From: a virus
Virus record (IMG/VR): IMGVR_UViG_3300036851_000176
Location: 62,001 to 126,000 of that record
DNA length: 64,000 bases
Reading direction: 5' to 3' (one strand)
Part shown: positions 7,748-16,350 of the stretch, piece after piece
Position numbering within the stretch: position 1 is the stretch's first letter
Layout of the letters: each line of letters begins with the position of its first letter
Notes under the pieces: generated by a model
The model's input: the letters and a program-made list of their open reading frames with translations, nothing else
What the model was told of the DNA's origin: nothing
Database searches by the model: none
Position numbers and translations under genes: made by a program

Positions 7748-8563
7748 TTACAGAGGGAACTCTGTCAGAACTTTTGGCTCGAAATTTACGACGACCGTGT
7801 GCTCGAACTGAGCGGCTAGAGATCCGTCCATCGTCCAGATGGTCCATCCGTCATCTCCGATCTTCACTTCGGGCGATCCGAGAGTGATGATCGGCTCGAT
7901 CGCGAGTGCCTGTCCCTGGTACAACTTGGCAATCTCGCCCGCGTAAAAGTTCGGGATCTGAGGTTCGTCGTGGTACTTGCTGTTGATCCCATGGCCGCAG
8001 AGTGCGCGGACAATTCCGTATCCTCCCTCCTCAACAACAGTCTCGATCGCTCGCGAAATCTGGCCGACCGTGTTGCCGGGTATGCACCTTGTGATCGCGG
8101 CTCTTAGGGCCAGATTGCAGGTGTAGATGAAGCGCTGGACCTCTGCGGATACGCCGCCGATCGAGAAAGTGAAGGCTGCGTCGGCGTGCATCCCGTCCAC
8201 TGTCACTCCCATGTCGAACGTAAGAACGTCTCCGTCCCTGAGCGACCGCGAGTTCGGGATGCCGTGGGACACCATGTCGTTCGGCATGAAGCACGTTGCG
8301 GCCGGGTATGGCTCATGGATCTCTCCTCGGTGGCGGTAGCCCTTGTTGGTCGGCGTCCCGCCAGCGGTTAGAACGAGGCGCTCTACGCGCTCGTCGAGTT
8401 CGGCTGTGGTGATCCCCGCTTTGGCGTGCTCGCGAACATACCGTGCTGCCTCGGACCAGATAGCGCCAGCCCGCGCTTGAGCCGCTGCGCGACGATCAAT
8501 GGATCCTCGTCGCCGTTCGGCTCTCGCGGCTTCCTTCTTCGCCTGGACAGCAGCTCTACTCAC
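7748..8563 (-). CDS. map: methionine aminopeptidase, type I
   Basis: 271 aa. All key residues of the pita-bread fold are visible: H100 (VSHGIPN), D117 and D128 (TFDMGVTVDGMHADAAFTF), H191 (CGHGIN), E223 (AIEPI) and E254 (QFEHTVVV). The enzyme removes initiator Met when residue 2 is small. GTG start at 8563 overlaps the upstream stop. A basic alanine/arginine-rich N-terminal extension of about 30 residues precedes the domain. A phage MetAP is notable here because the nearby HslV-like peptidase begins Met-Thr and needs its Met removed. Confidence 0.92.
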   Translation of the reverse strand: MSRAAVQAKKEAARAERRRGSIDRRAAAQARAGAIWSEAARYVREHAKAGITTAELDERVERLVLTAGGTPTNKGYRHRGEIHEPYPAATCFMPNDMVSHGIPNSRSLRDGDVLTFDMGVTVDGMHADAAFTFSIGGVSAEVQRFIYTCNLALRAAITRCIPGNTVGQISRAIETVVEEGGYGIVRALCGHGINSKYHDEPQIPNFYAGEIAKLYQGQALAIEPIITLGSPEVKIGDDGWTIWTMDGSLAAQFEHTVVVNFEPKVLTEFPL

Positions 8564-9005
8564 CTGGAGGAAGCGCTAGTTGTCCCTGTTCGAGCCGAGG
8601 GATCAGGATGTCTCCGACCGTCATGCCGCCCTGCGTTTCGATGAACGAGAGGAAAATGTCCTCGAACTTGATCAGACCGAACTGTGCGGCCTTGATCGTC
8701 CCTTCCAGATAGTGAGCCAGCCCTCGCCACGCCTGGCGCTCTCGCTGCTCCTCAGAGACTCTCCAGCCGCCTCTGGTGCCCCTCTCTGGAGCGAGCGGAC
8801 ATACTTCCAGCCTGACTACCTGCTGTAGGGCACCGTCTACGTTATCGATCGGCCAGATGAATCGGACGCGCATTCGAGGTTCGGGACCCCACTCCTCGTC
8901 AAATTGCACGCCGAGCGCTCCGGCCTGTTTGAGGAACCTCCGGATCTGGTCCTTACTCCGTTCGACGGAGACGGACGTGTCTTCGAATGGCGTGCGAGGG
9001 GCCAC
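8556..9005 (-). CDS. hypothetical protein, 149 aa
   Basis: GTG 9005 shares its last base region with the TAG of the small membrane gene upstream. Protein begins VAPRTPFEDTSVSVERSKDQ and contains a GMTVGDILIPRLEQGQ segment. No recognised domain; mixed alpha/beta. Overlaps the MetAP gene by 8 nt. Confidence 0.65.
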   Translation of the reverse strand: MAPRTPFEDTSVSVERSKDQIRRFLKQAGALGVQFDEEWGPEPRMRVRFIWPIDNVDGALQQVVRLEVCPLAPERGTRGGWRVSEEQRERQAWRGLAHYLEGTIKAAQFGLIKFEDIFLSFIETQGGMTVGDILIPRLEQGQLALPPGE

Positions 9006-9157
9006 TACGTGAACAGGTTGTACGCCAGCACGCCGCCAGCGACGGCTCCGAATGCGTAGAGGAACAGGACGAGCGTGTTGAGCAGTGCAGCGATGCGCCA
9101 CCAGCGCCAATAGCCGGGATCGCTACTGCTTCCGTTGGCTTCGATCAGCCCTCTCAT
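9005..9157 (-). CDS. small membrane protein, 50 aa
   Basis: ATG 9157 with AGGAGGAATC upstream. About 20 soluble residues (MRGLIEANGSSSDPGYW) followed by one transmembrane helix (IAALLNTLVLFLYAFGAVAG). Overlaps both neighbours. Function unknown. Confidence 0.7.
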   Translation of the reverse strand: MRGLIEANGSSSDPGYWRWWRIAALLNTLVLFLYAFGAVAGGVLAYNLFT

Positions 9158-9390
9158 GATTCCTCCTCTGGGACGTTTAGCGTGTCGCCGGGGACGATGC
9201 GGACGGTGATGACGAGCGGGCGACCCAACTCCTCATACGTCTTGCGGCCGATGTAGACCGTCTTGTCGTGCGCGCTTCCTTCATCGTTCGAGTACCCGAT
9301 GAATTCGTCTTCTTCCAGAGAGATTTCGAGGACCGACTCGGTAGCAGCGAGTCTGCCTTCGGTGTCGATGTCCATTCTGATTGCACTCAT
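9154..9390 (-). CDS. hypothetical acidic protein, 78 aa
   Basis: Starts MSAIRMDIDTEGRLAATESV at ATG 9390 with GGAGG 5 nt upstream. Beta-rich acidic protein ending RIVPGDTLNVPEEES. Unknown family. Its TGA overlaps the next ATG. Confidence 0.7.
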   Translation of the reverse strand: MSAIRMDIDTEGRLAATESVLEISLEEDEFIGYSNDEGSAHDKTVYIGRKTYEELGRPLVITVRIVPGDTLNVPEEES

Positions 9391-9418
9391 CGTTCCTCCA
9401 GTTGTTCGCGTAGCAAGG

Positions 9419-10072
9419 TCATCTCTTTCGTAGGATCTCCCTAGCCGTGTCTTTCTCTTCGGCCGTGTAAAGAGATGTTCGGACGACGGTGATGTCTCCA
9501 CCGACGTAGTTGTTGAAGGTGATCGCAGCCTGGACGGCCTTGCGCGCGATGGTCTCCGCTTTCGCTTCCGTCACAAGTTCCTGATTCGGATCATCGCCGA
9601 GCCGCTCGTGCAGCACTCCCATCGCGTTCTCCGCTCCGGAGCCGACTGCTTCGTAGGGGAGTCGATGCATGTTGACGGAAAAGTCCGCCTCCACGAGGAA
9701 CAGCGCTCCGCGTACCGCGAGCAAGAACGCCGACTCTCCGAAGCTCTCGACCTGGTTCTCTTCCAAGATGTGCAGGTGACCGTGCATGTGGGTCACGTCG
9801 CGCAAGTAGGGAATGAACTCTCGCACTGCCCAGTATTGCTCGTCCCGGCCCTCGCGAGGCAAGAACGGATCTTCGAGACTGTCGGTCAGGTGGTACGTGA
9901 GGATCTGGCCGAAACGCCCGGAGCCGCAGTATCCGACCGCAAGGGTTTCAAGCAGAGAGTGAACCTTAGGCTGCGTCACGTCCGCCATGCGGTTGTCGTT
10001 GTCCCACGACCACTGTGCGTCAGCGGCGAGAAGGACACCGTTCTTGTGCCTGACTCCGACTACTACCGTCAT
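9419..10072 (-). CDS. HslV/proteasome beta-type Ntn-hydrolase
   Basis: 217 aa. The protein begins M-T-V-V-V-G-V with LLAADAQ, then QPKVHSL, and later YEAVGSGAENA and YVGGDITVV: the order of T1, D17, K33-like and GSG motifs of the HslV/20S beta family (here T2, D18, K36, S145 counting Met). The family forms barrel-shaped peptidases fed by an AAA unfoldase. There is no propeptide, as in HslV, so removal of Met1 would expose the nucleophile. No HslU partner is visible in the window; the FtsH-like protein at 51505 carries its own peptidase. Target unknown. Confidence 0.8.
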   Translation of the reverse strand: MTVVVGVRHKNGVLLAADAQWSWDNDNRMADVTQPKVHSLLETLAVGYCGSGRFGQILTYHLTDSLEDPFLPREGRDEQYWAVREFIPYLRDVTHMHGHLHILEENQVESFGESAFLLAVRGALFLVEADFSVNMHRLPYEAVGSGAENAMGVLHERLGDDPNQELVTEAKAETIARKAVQAAITFNNYVGGDITVVRTSLYTAEEKDTAREILRKR

Positions 10073-10365
10073 CCGTCCTCGATCTCCTTGATCCCGCCGT
10101 TGTCCGCCTGAAAGATGAAGCGCTCGTCGCTAGTCGGGAAGTTTACCGCCATAGCCTCCTTTGCCCGCTGAATCCAACCCTTCGACTTGACCGGGCGCAC
10201 GACAATCACGGACAGCAGCCTCGTGTCATCCACGTCGTCGGCAGCCACGTTGCCATAGCCGAGTTCGAGCACTTTGTCGCTGATGCCGAGCGAGAGGCGG
10301 GCGATCTCTTCCGGTCCCCAGTCCTCTTCGGGAACGAAGAGATTGACCTCGATAGCCAGGTTCAC
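10069..10365 (-). CDS. hypothetical protein, 98 aa
   Basis: GTG 10365 overlaps the stop of the HAD gene. Protein begins MNLAIEVNLFVPEEDWGPEE and has an LLSVIVVRPVKSKGW strand. Coupled to the HslV-like gene by a 4-nt overlap, so it could be a partner of it; that is only positional inference. Confidence 0.65.
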   Translation of the reverse strand: MNLAIEVNLFVPEEDWGPEEIARLSLGISDKVLELGYGNVAADDVDDTRLLSVIVVRPVKSKGWIQRAKEAMAVNFPTSDERFIFQADNGGIKEIEDG

Positions 10366-10862
10366 TCGATCCCCGTTTTCTCTGCACCGGTGAGAGGGTA
10401 TCGTTTGAGCGCTCGACGCATCAGTTCGTCGAAGACGATGCTGGAATCCGCGTCGAACTTCGCTTTGAGTTCGATCAGTTCGCCGTCGTCCAGTTCTTTC
10501 ACAAGGTCGCCGAGGCGATGGAAGTCGGCGCGGATTCCTGTGTTCGGGATCAACTGGATGGCTCGGTCATCCCAGAGTTGCACCATCTGGTAGTCCTTGC
10601 CGTTCGTGATCTCCAACTCCTGCCCGATGTGCTCGATGCACCATTTGCGGATCACATCAGCTACGACGGCGGCGTCGCGACCTTCCTGCTCGCACACTCG
10701 CGCCGTCAGAATCTTGACCGTGCGTCCTTCTTCCAGCCAACGCTTGACGCGCTCGACCATGCGCGGAATCGGCTCTCCGATGTGGAACTCGTCCACCCAC
10801 TTGTCGTACCTCGCGAGGGTGCCATCGAGGTCTACTCCCCACCAGCCAGGAATCTTGCTCAT
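10362..10862 (-). CDS. HAD-superfamily phosphatase
   Basis: 166 aa. Motif I GVDLDGTLA near the N-terminus; VKILTARVCEQ is a plausible motif II, and VQLWDDRAIQLIPNTG carries the C-terminal acidic motif. The architecture resembles phage polynucleotide 3'-phosphatase or nucleotidase HADs without a kinase domain. Given the two RNA ligases in this genome, an RNA-end phosphatase role is possible but unproved. Confidence 0.75.
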   Translation of the reverse strand: MSKIPGWWGVDLDGTLARYDKWVDEFHIGEPIPRMVERVKRWLEEGRTVKILTARVCEQEGRDAAVVADVIRKWCIEHIGQELEITNGKDYQMVQLWDDRAIQLIPNTGIRADFHRLGDLVKELDDGELIELKAKFDADSSIVFDELMRRALKRYPLTGAEKTGIE

Positions 10863-11110
10863 GCGTTCTTGGCGGCGCGCGCCCGCTCGATGTTGGCGCC
10901 GAGGCGCAGGTCATTGGCGATCATCCACTCACGGATGTGCTCGACCAGTTCCTCGGAGTAGCGACGGTCTCCTCGCGAGTTTCGCTGCGGCCGAAGATTC
11001 TCGGGAAGCCGTGGCCCAGATCCAGTGGCGCGCTCCCATTCTCGAAGGCATCGAGGCGTCCGATTGAGCCTTTTCGCCGCCTCGGAGATCGAGAGGAGGT
11101 ACGTTCCCAT
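10859..11110 (-). CDS. MerR-like helix-turn-helix DNA-binding protein
   Basis: About 83 aa from ATG 11110; in-frame ATGs at 11116 and 11122 are alternatives. The segment LLSISEAAKRLNRTPRCLREWER is a winged-helix MerR/excisionase-type HTH. ATG 11110 is favoured because TATGCT ends 7 nt before it, matching the leaderless arrangement found elsewhere. Likely regulator of this block. Confidence 0.75.
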   Translation of the reverse strand: MGTYLLSISEAAKRLNRTPRCLREWERATGSGPRLPENLRPQRNSRGDRRYSEELVEHIREWMIANDLRLGANIERARAAKNA

Positions 11111-11113
11111 GGA

Positions 11114-11143
11114 CATCAGCATAGCAGAGGGCTATCATGTCAA
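11114..11143 (-). promoter_or_regulatory. promoter before the HTH gene
   Basis: TTGACA at 11138-11143 and TATGCT at 11118-11123 (spacer 14, short) read leftward. The -10 box ends 7 nt before ATG 11110. The -35 spacing is not ideal, so only the -10 is considered reliable. Confidence 0.45.
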
Positions 11144-11262
11144 CTACGGATAACCACAAGGCCACTAGTGACGGTGAGGGCTAGTTGTGGAGGCGCCGTG
11201 GGGTGGGAGTACGGGCCATCGTCGCCCGGTCTCGCAGCAGAGGATGGCCTGGTCTGCGAGGA

Positions 11263-12696
11263 CTACGTGATCGTGAGGCCCTTGCGCCGGTAGACCCGCA
11301 TGCGCTCCTTCAACTGATTGTCGGAGACGCGGAAGGCGTCGAGGTAGTCGTAAACCACCGGACGCTTTTTCTCGGGGTGGTAACGAGCGATCCGACCGAT
11401 CTGCTGCTCGACCAATCCCTCCTGCCTGTTCGGAAAAGGCAGCACTAGAGTGTCAAGACGAGGAATGTCCAACGCTTCGTCCGCCACGGTCGAAAAGATG
11501 ACGATGTTCCCAGAATCGGCCAGATTCTGTGTCTCCGACCGTTCACGCGTCTCCTCTTTCCCGGACATGCGGTACACATCCTCGGGTCCGATCTCCGCGA
11601 TCACGCGGCGAGCGATGTCGTCGATCTGTTTATGACGACGAGAGATGACGAGGATCGTGCGTCCCTCTTTGTACGCAGAGACGATGTCGCGAGCGACGAT
11701 GTCGTTGCGAGCATCGTCCACGATCAACTCGTTCACGAGCGCTGAGTAGTTGTTGCGATGGATGAGACCCTTCGCCGTGCAGCCACGCTGGGCGTGCTCG
11801 CACGTCATCTCTTCCGTGTTCGGATCCTTGTATGCGCGGTGTGTTGGCAGGAAGTTGTACGTAAAGCCGGTCTCGCGGATCACCACATCTCCCTCCATCG
11901 ACTCCTCGAATTTAAAGACGGTCGGGCCGATCGCCGCTCGAACGAGAGCAGCGCGCCCTTTCTGCTTCTTGGGAGTGGCCGAGAGGCCGACGCGGTATCG
12001 AGAAGGGAAGCGCTGAATGATGTCGTAGAATGTCTCGGCGCTCGCGTGATGACACTCGTCCAGGCAAACCAGGCCCCAGGTCTCCCACCAGCCGTCGAGT
12101 GAGTCTCGCCGCGACCACAAGGTCTGCTGCATGGCGATCGTGAGATCATGCTCGACCCACTTGGCGTCTCCGACGAGACCGACCTCGCTGAGACCAAGAT
12201 GCTCACGCGCCCTTGCCCGCCACTGTTCGGCGATCGTCGTGTTGTTGACGATGATGAGTGAGCGCTGTCCGATGCGCCGGATAGCCTCCAGCATCGTGAC
12301 CGTCTTGCCGAATCCCGGCGGGGCTTGGATCACGCCCTGCGCGAAGTCTTGGATCGCCACAACCGCCGCCTCTTGTTCATCGCGCAGAATCGGGTTCTGC
12401 CACAGGGAGGTCTTGACGGGAGCCGAGGTCATCTCGTTCTCCCACTTGATCTTTGAAGCGAGCACTTCGTCGAGATCGTCTCCCACACCACGCGGGATCA
12501 GGTAGCCGATCTCGGTCTCCCGCCAGAGTTCGATCTTGTCCGGCATATCCTCTGCGCCGTAGACGTGCTCGCGCACCGCACGATCCTTGTCCGGGTTCGG
12601 GATCGTCAACGCGTCGGTGAGACGCGCGATCTGTTCTGGCCGGAGATCCTCGCCGTTCAGCTCGATGTGAGACCTCACACGAGCGCGTACACTCAT
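11263..12696 (-). CDS. SF2 DNA/RNA helicase (XPB/UvsW-like)
   Basis: 477 aa. Walker A QAPPGFGKTVT, DEAD-type box CLDECHHASA, SAT motif GLSATPKKQKG and C-terminal motif VI region VEQQIGRIARYHPEKK define a complete SF2 helicase similar to T4 UvsW. Such proteins drive branch migration or R-loop removal in phage replication and repair. ATG 12696 overlaps the upstream TGA (ATGA), so the longer in-frame start at 12795 is rejected. Confidence 0.9.
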   Translation of the reverse strand: MSVRARVRSHIELNGEDLRPEQIARLTDALTIPNPDKDRAVREHVYGAEDMPDKIELWRETEIGYLIPRGVGDDLDEVLASKIKWENEMTSAPVKTSLWQNPILRDEQEAAVVAIQDFAQGVIQAPPGFGKTVTMLEAIRRIGQRSLIIVNNTTIAEQWRARAREHLGLSEVGLVGDAKWVEHDLTIAMQQTLWSRRDSLDGWWETWGLVCLDECHHASAETFYDIIQRFPSRYRVGLSATPKKQKGRAALVRAAIGPTVFKFEESMEGDVVIRETGFTYNFLPTHRAYKDPNTEEMTCEHAQRGCTAKGLIHRNNYSALVNELIVDDARNDIVARDIVSAYKEGRTILVISRRHKQIDDIARRVIAEIGPEDVYRMSGKEETRERSETQNLADSGNIVIFSTVADEALDIPRLDTLVLPFPNRQEGLVEQQIGRIARYHPEKKRPVVYDYLDAFRVSDNQLKERMRVYRRKGLTIT

Positions 12697-13061
12697 CGGA
12701 TTGGTCTGCCCCTTCCCCTCGGCTCCCAGCCGCACTCCAAGATGAAGTCGTCCCACGATCCAAATGCACGGATGCACGTCAGGTACGACGGCCACTTCGT
12801 GCCGGTGACCAACTTCCAGTCCTTCGCAGTCGGGGGAGCACCATGTTGACGCTGCCAGTCGTGGGCTAGATCGATGAGTCTCTGTCGCTTTTTGTCGGCG
12901 ATCGTAGCCACCCGCTCGCCGCGCAGGGATGACAGCACATCCCTGACAAGAGGCGCCACAATGTCCTCGTGTGGCCCTCCCTTCGCCAACTTCATCGCCG
13001 CTTCGAGGCGCGCTTCCGCGTCTGCGATGCGTTCCTTGGCTGTCATCGCGGAGTGCTCCAT
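12693..13061 (-). CDS. homing-endonuclease-associated-repeat-like DNA-binding protein
   Basis: 122 aa. The C-terminal AFGSWDDFILECGWEPRGRGRP matches the FGSW-x-A-x-x-x-AG-x-x-P repeat found next to HNH homing endonucleases, which binds DNA. No HNH nuclease motif is present. ATG 13061 lies 9 nt after a TATGAT box; ATG 13046 with GGAG upstream is an alternative. A second protein of this kind is at 49087. Confidence 0.65.
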   Translation of the reverse strand: MEHSAMTAKERIADAEARLEAAMKLAKGGPHEDIVAPLVRDVLSSLRGERVATIADKKRQRLIDLAHDWQRQHGAPPTAKDWKLVTGTKWPSYLTCIRAFGSWDDFILECGWEPRGRGRPIR

Positions 13062-13070
13062 GCTGTTCCC

Positions 13071-13098
13071 ATCATAGGCGACAGAAAACTTCTGTAAA
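13071..13098 (-). promoter_or_regulatory. promoter with palindromic operator, leftward
   Basis: TTTACA (13093-13098), 16-nt spacer, TATGAT (13071-13076). The perfect palindrome ACAGAA-AAC-TTCTGT occupies 13081-13095, covering the spacer and part of the -35, as a repressor site would. The helicase-operon promoter shares TTTCTGTCGCC. Confidence 0.6.
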
Positions 13099-13167
13099 CC
13101 CCTCTTGCGAAATTTCCCGCCTGCCTGTGTAAGTCTTTGTAAACTCTGTCAGCGGCTCGGAAATACC

Positions 13168-13196
13168 TTGACATCCGGGGTGCTCTCCGCTACAAA
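13168..13196 (+). promoter_or_regulatory. promoter of the plus-strand operon
   Basis: TTGACA (13168-13173), 17-nt spacer, TACAAA (13191-13196). It starts the rightward operon 13232-14543 with a leader of roughly 30 nt containing GAGGAGG. Divergent from the 13071-13098 promoter. Confidence 0.7.
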
Positions 13197-13231
13197 CAGT
13201 CTACCCCATACATCAGATGAGGAGGCTCGCC

Positions 13232-13558
13232 ATGAGCATCTTCGCAGACATGAACGTCGTGGTCATGAACCACGCCGTGTATCAGTTTGCTCTGCGATTT
13301 CCCGAAGACAGCCCGACAACGAAGGAGGATCTGACCGACCGAGACCTCCGCTCCATCAAGACATTGATCGAGTCCGAAGTACGAGAAGCGCTTGACCACC
13401 TCAGGATTTCACCCCACAAGCCATCTTCCCTCTTCCCACCAGATGATCCAGCCTGCACATACGCATGGACACCGGCCGAGCTGCGAATCTACGCGCTTAA
13501 GCCGAACTTGGACTGGACCACGTACTACGTCCACACGGTCATGAGGGCCGAGCGATGA
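13232..13558 (+). CDS. hypothetical protein, 108 aa
   Basis: ATG 13232 follows GAGGAGG by 7 nt. Protein MSIFADMNVVVMNHAVYQFA has a helical acidic middle (TKEDLTDRDLRSIKTLIESE). First gene of the rightward operon. No family recognised. Confidence 0.7.
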   Translation: MSIFADMNVVVMNHAVYQFALRFPEDSPTTKEDLTDRDLRSIKTLIESEVREALDHLRISPHKPSSLFPPDDPACTYAWTPAELRIYALKPNLDWTTYYVHTVMRAER

Positions 13559-13827
13559 GAGTCGAACTCGGGGACTACGGCACGACGATCATCTTGTCGC
13601 GGCGCAACCTGGAATCTCTGCTCGCGAAACTCGACGGCAACCCTCCCGACTCTGTTTGTGAGATCGGGGCGCCGGACATCTACGGCTCGTTCTCCGTCAA
13701 AGCAGAGGAGAATGGCCCTCACTATGCCCATGAGTCAAGAGGCGACGTGAAGGGCATCGCGGGCCAGATGCACCCGGACACCGAAGGGATCATCGGTCAC
13801 GAGGACGTGGAGGTCGAGAAGTGGTGA
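13555..13827 (+). CDS. hypothetical protein, 90 aa
   Basis: Overlaps the previous stop (ATGA). MRVELGDYGTTIILSRRNLE; contains HYAHESRGDVKGIAGQMHPD. Soluble, unknown function. Confidence 0.7.
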   Translation: MRVELGDYGTTIILSRRNLESLLAKLDGNPPDSVCEIGAPDIYGSFSVKAEENGPHYAHESRGDVKGIAGQMHPDTEGIIGHEDVEVEKW

Positions 13828-14030
13828 TCGCCTACCTGAACGGGTGGCTAGAGTTTCTGATCGGCGTCCCAATCTTCCTCGGAGTCATGCTCGTCATCGG
13901 CCTTCTGATTGCCTATGCCTCCGAGAAGGAAATGGAGCGCCACGTCCGCAAGTTCAAGGAAACGCACGGTCGTGCTCCCGATCCGAACGATCCGGCCGAC
14001 TGGCCCGAACCTCCGAGCATGTGGCCGTGA
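13821..14030 (+). CDS. small membrane protein, 69 aa
   Basis: GTG start overlapping the preceding gene. One strong transmembrane helix (FLIGVPIFLGVMLVIGLLIA) then a charged cytoplasmic tail ending in WPEPPSMWP. Unknown function. Confidence 0.7.
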   Translation: MVIAYLNGWLEFLIGVPIFLGVMLVIGLLIAYASEKEMERHVRKFKETHGRAPDPNDPADWPEPPSMWP

Positions 14031-14236
14031 CCCTTCGCGAGTACGACGTAGCTGTCCTCAATGCCCTGGTAGACCATCCAGAGTGGCGTCGGGGTCAGAC
14101 GTACTTCAACGTCCTCTACGACCTCGATCCGGATCTAGCGAACGAAGTTCGCGGTACGGAGTTCGACCCGTTCTACAACGACAGCATTTGCCCTGATTTC
14201 GCGCGCTGGCTGTACGAGAAAGTTGATCACGGATGA
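14027..14236 (+). CDS. hypothetical protein, 69 aa
   Basis: GTG 14027 overlaps the upstream TGA; protein VTLREYDVAVLNALVDHPEW. Contains GQTYFNVLYDLDPDLANEVR, a phrase common in small actinophage proteins of unknown function. Soluble. Confidence 0.65.
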   Translation: MTLREYDVAVLNALVDHPEWRRGQTYFNVLYDLDPDLANEVRGTEFDPFYNDSICPDFARWLYEKVDHG

Positions 14237-14349
14237 AGCGTCGGATCCGCAAGACGATCTTCTTCTTCCGAGTGCGTGCTCAGCGCCGAGGATTGTTCGG
14301 CATCGCTCGCTGGCTCACCTGGCAGGAAGAGAAGTTTCTGACTAAGTGA
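14233..14349 (+). CDS. small basic protein, 38 aa
   Basis: ATG 14233 overlaps the previous TGA and its TGA overlaps the next GTG. Protein MKRRIRKTIFFFRVRAQRRG, very basic. Unknown. Confidence 0.5.
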   Translation: MKRRIRKTIFFFRVRAQRRGLFGIARWLTWQEEKFLTK

Positions 14350-14543
14350 GGCACTCTCAGAACATCGGCAAGCGCGAGCGACTAGAGCGCGCGGCCAAGC
14401 GGGGAGAGAAGCAGCACAACCATCGACAGAAGATCCTACAGGGTCGCCTGATGGTGGCCTGGGGCCGTACGATCGAGGAACATGGCATCACGGACTTCAA
14501 TGACTGGGTCAAAGCTGTGAATGCGGGCCGCGTCAGAGGCTGA
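14346..14543 (+). CDS. hypothetical basic protein, 65 aa
   Basis: GTG 14346 overlaps the preceding stop. MRHSQNIGKRERLERAAKRG, basic helix then HGITDFNDWVKAV. Ends 11 nt inside the convergent tail gene on the minus strand. Last gene of the operon. Confidence 0.6.
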   Translation: MRHSQNIGKRERLERAAKRGEKQHNHRQKILQGRLMVAWGRTIEEHGITDFNDWVKAVNAGRVRG

Positions 14544-16350
14544 ACTCCTGTAGGACGAAGTGTCCGTAGTAGTACACGGTGATCGTGCGCCCAGTATTCT
14601 GCCAGATCTCCATGCGCAGTTGGTGGTTTGCGTCGAGGCTAACGAATCCAGGATAGGCTCCGCTCTGAGAGTCACAATGAAACTGAATCCCCCACGCCCC
14701 TGTTGGAACTAGTGTCCCGTCTGGATTTACGTCTTTCTCGTCCTCGCTCCCGACCACAGTTGCGCCAGCAGTGAGATCTCTAATTCGTCCCTTCCACTGA
14801 CTGTTCGGATACAGGCGAAAATCGACTCCTCCGTTGAAGTTGTTTTGGCTGATCCAGCGAGCATCGGGAAGGAAAAGATAGCCTGTGCAGAGATACTCCT
14901 GGCTCATTGTTGTCCAGAAAGTCTTCCCACCATCTCTGGAGGCGGGGGTGGTGTTGGCGACCCAATAGTCAGGATCGATGTACCCGCTATCCCACTTCGG
15001 AGCAGCAGGACCGATCAGCCGCTCTTGCAGTCCAGTCGGAGCGAACCAATGCTGGAAGCGGGGAATTCCCCCTTGGCCTCCTTCATACTCTGACGCAGGA
15101 ACAAAAGAATCGTAGCGATGAGTTCGATCAGGTCCAAGAAACTCAGGAGGCTCTCTCAGGATGGTTTCTTTATGGCCGTGGTTGAACCCTTCGAAGAAAT
15201 AGTCAACTCCTCGAATGTTGGAGTAAATCTGTTGCAATTCCGGAAACTCCACGGCGGTCCATGTCCCGCTTGGAACAGAGACACTCCGCAATTGGCTGTA
15301 TTTAGGAGCAGCGAACATAGACGCTCCGTGTGCGTCCCGATATGGCCAGGATTTAATGAACTCTCCCTCCGGAAAGTCTTTTGGCAACCGAGAGTCGCTA
15401 GGATCGGCCAAGTAAAATGGAGCGGGGCTGAAGTCACTACCTGCGTCTCGAATTTGCTGGGGAAGAGTTTTGAACGTCCCGGTCGAATCGATCGACTTCG
15501 GTTGAAAGAAGAGAGGGTTGAAGTAAGCGACGCACGGACCTTTGAGGAACACGTTGTTCGAGGCATCCGTGTATGGCTTGAGTTCATTCAGACCAGGAAC
15601 GTCATGCCAAACCTCCCACTGGACCAAATCTCCGGCACTTAGTTGCCCGTAGATTAGCCCCAGTCCAACTCCGCTCGCTTTCTGCCAAGTAACGTAGTCG
15701 GGACCTCCAATTCCCTCGTGCGAATTAGCCAACTGAAAGACCGTTCGAGTTTCTTCAATCTGTGGGACTCCGTTAACAGTCACTCTGGCTTTGAAAACGC
15801 TTGTTTTCGCGATGTCGTACACGAGACGACTGTTCTCATAGTGAGCCAACCTCAATCGAAAATGAAGTTCAGCCACGTATTGCCAGAAATTGTTCTTGGA
15901 CGCGCCCGAACTGACCGTTGCAGTGAAAACGTGATGGTCTGAATCAGGTAGAGTCGTCCACGATCCGGCTGGCCCTGGGACGCGTTCATTGTATCCAAGC
16001 AAAACGTACGTCCCAAAGACGTTCTGAATTCTGATCTCTTCCCTGAAGTCTGTGATACTACCGATCCGAGGAAATGGAACAGCCGTCCAGGTTTCAGGAG
16101 GACAGGAAAACGCAGCCGTGCTATATCCGACAAAACCCCTACCGGGCTGATAGAAATTCTCGGTGTCCGGACTGCTCGGATTGAAGGGATTACTGGTCGG
16201 AACCTTCTGCTTGCGGCCGATGCTGGGCACGAAAATCTCGTCCGAAGGAACAGGTCCTTCTCGGATTCCCGTGAAAATCTCCGCGATAACTGAACTCCCT
16301 CCGTAGGCTCGATCAAGAATCGCGTTTCTTGAATCTAGAGTTCCGCTCAA
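14533..16350 (-). CDS. putative tail appendage / receptor-binding protein
   Basis: 605 aa, beta-rich, aromatic and glycine rich, with no signal peptide. Last gene of the structural module, after the fibre and LamG proteins, the usual place of host-recognition proteins. Three repeats of a short W-T-A-V-x-F-P motif (ETWTAVPFP, GTWTAVEFP and a related GSWTTLPD) suggest repeated beta-sandwich domains. The C-terminus (MEIWQNTGRTITVYYYGHFV) looks like a C-terminal adhesin strand. Function inferred from position. Confidence 0.55.
   Translation of the reverse strand: MSGTLDSRNAILDRAYGGSSVIAEIFTGIREGPVPSDEIFVPSIGRKQKVPTSNPFNPSSPDTENFYQPGRGFVGYSTAAFSCPPETWTAVPFPRIGSITDFREEIRIQNVFGTYVLLGYNERVPGPAGSWTTLPDSDHHVFTATVSSGASKNNFWQYVAELHFRLRLAHYENSRLVYDIAKTSVFKARVTVNGVPQIEETRTVFQLANSHEGIGGPDYVTWQKASGVGLGLIYGQLSAGDLVQWEVWHDVPGLNELKPYTDASNNVFLKGPCVAYFNPLFFQPKSIDSTGTFKTLPQQIRDAGSDFSPAPFYLADPSDSRLPKDFPEGEFIKSWPYRDAHGASMFAAPKYSQLRSVSVPSGTWTAVEFPELQQIYSNIRGVDYFFEGFNHGHKETILREPPEFLGPDRTHRYDSFVPASEYEGGQGGIPRFQHWFAPTGLQERLIGPAAPKWDSGYIDPDYWVANTTPASRDGGKTFWTTMSQEYLCTGYLFLPDARWISQNNFNGGVDFRLYPNSQWKGRIRDLTAGATVVGSEDEKDVNPDGTLVPTGAWGIQFHCDSQSGAYPGFVSLDANHQLRMEIWQNTGRTITVYYYGHFVLQEFSL

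Noticed and set aside
9419-10072. Alternative call as a phage head protease
   Set aside because: The T-D-K and GSG order fits the HslV/20S beta family rather than S14 or S49 proteases.
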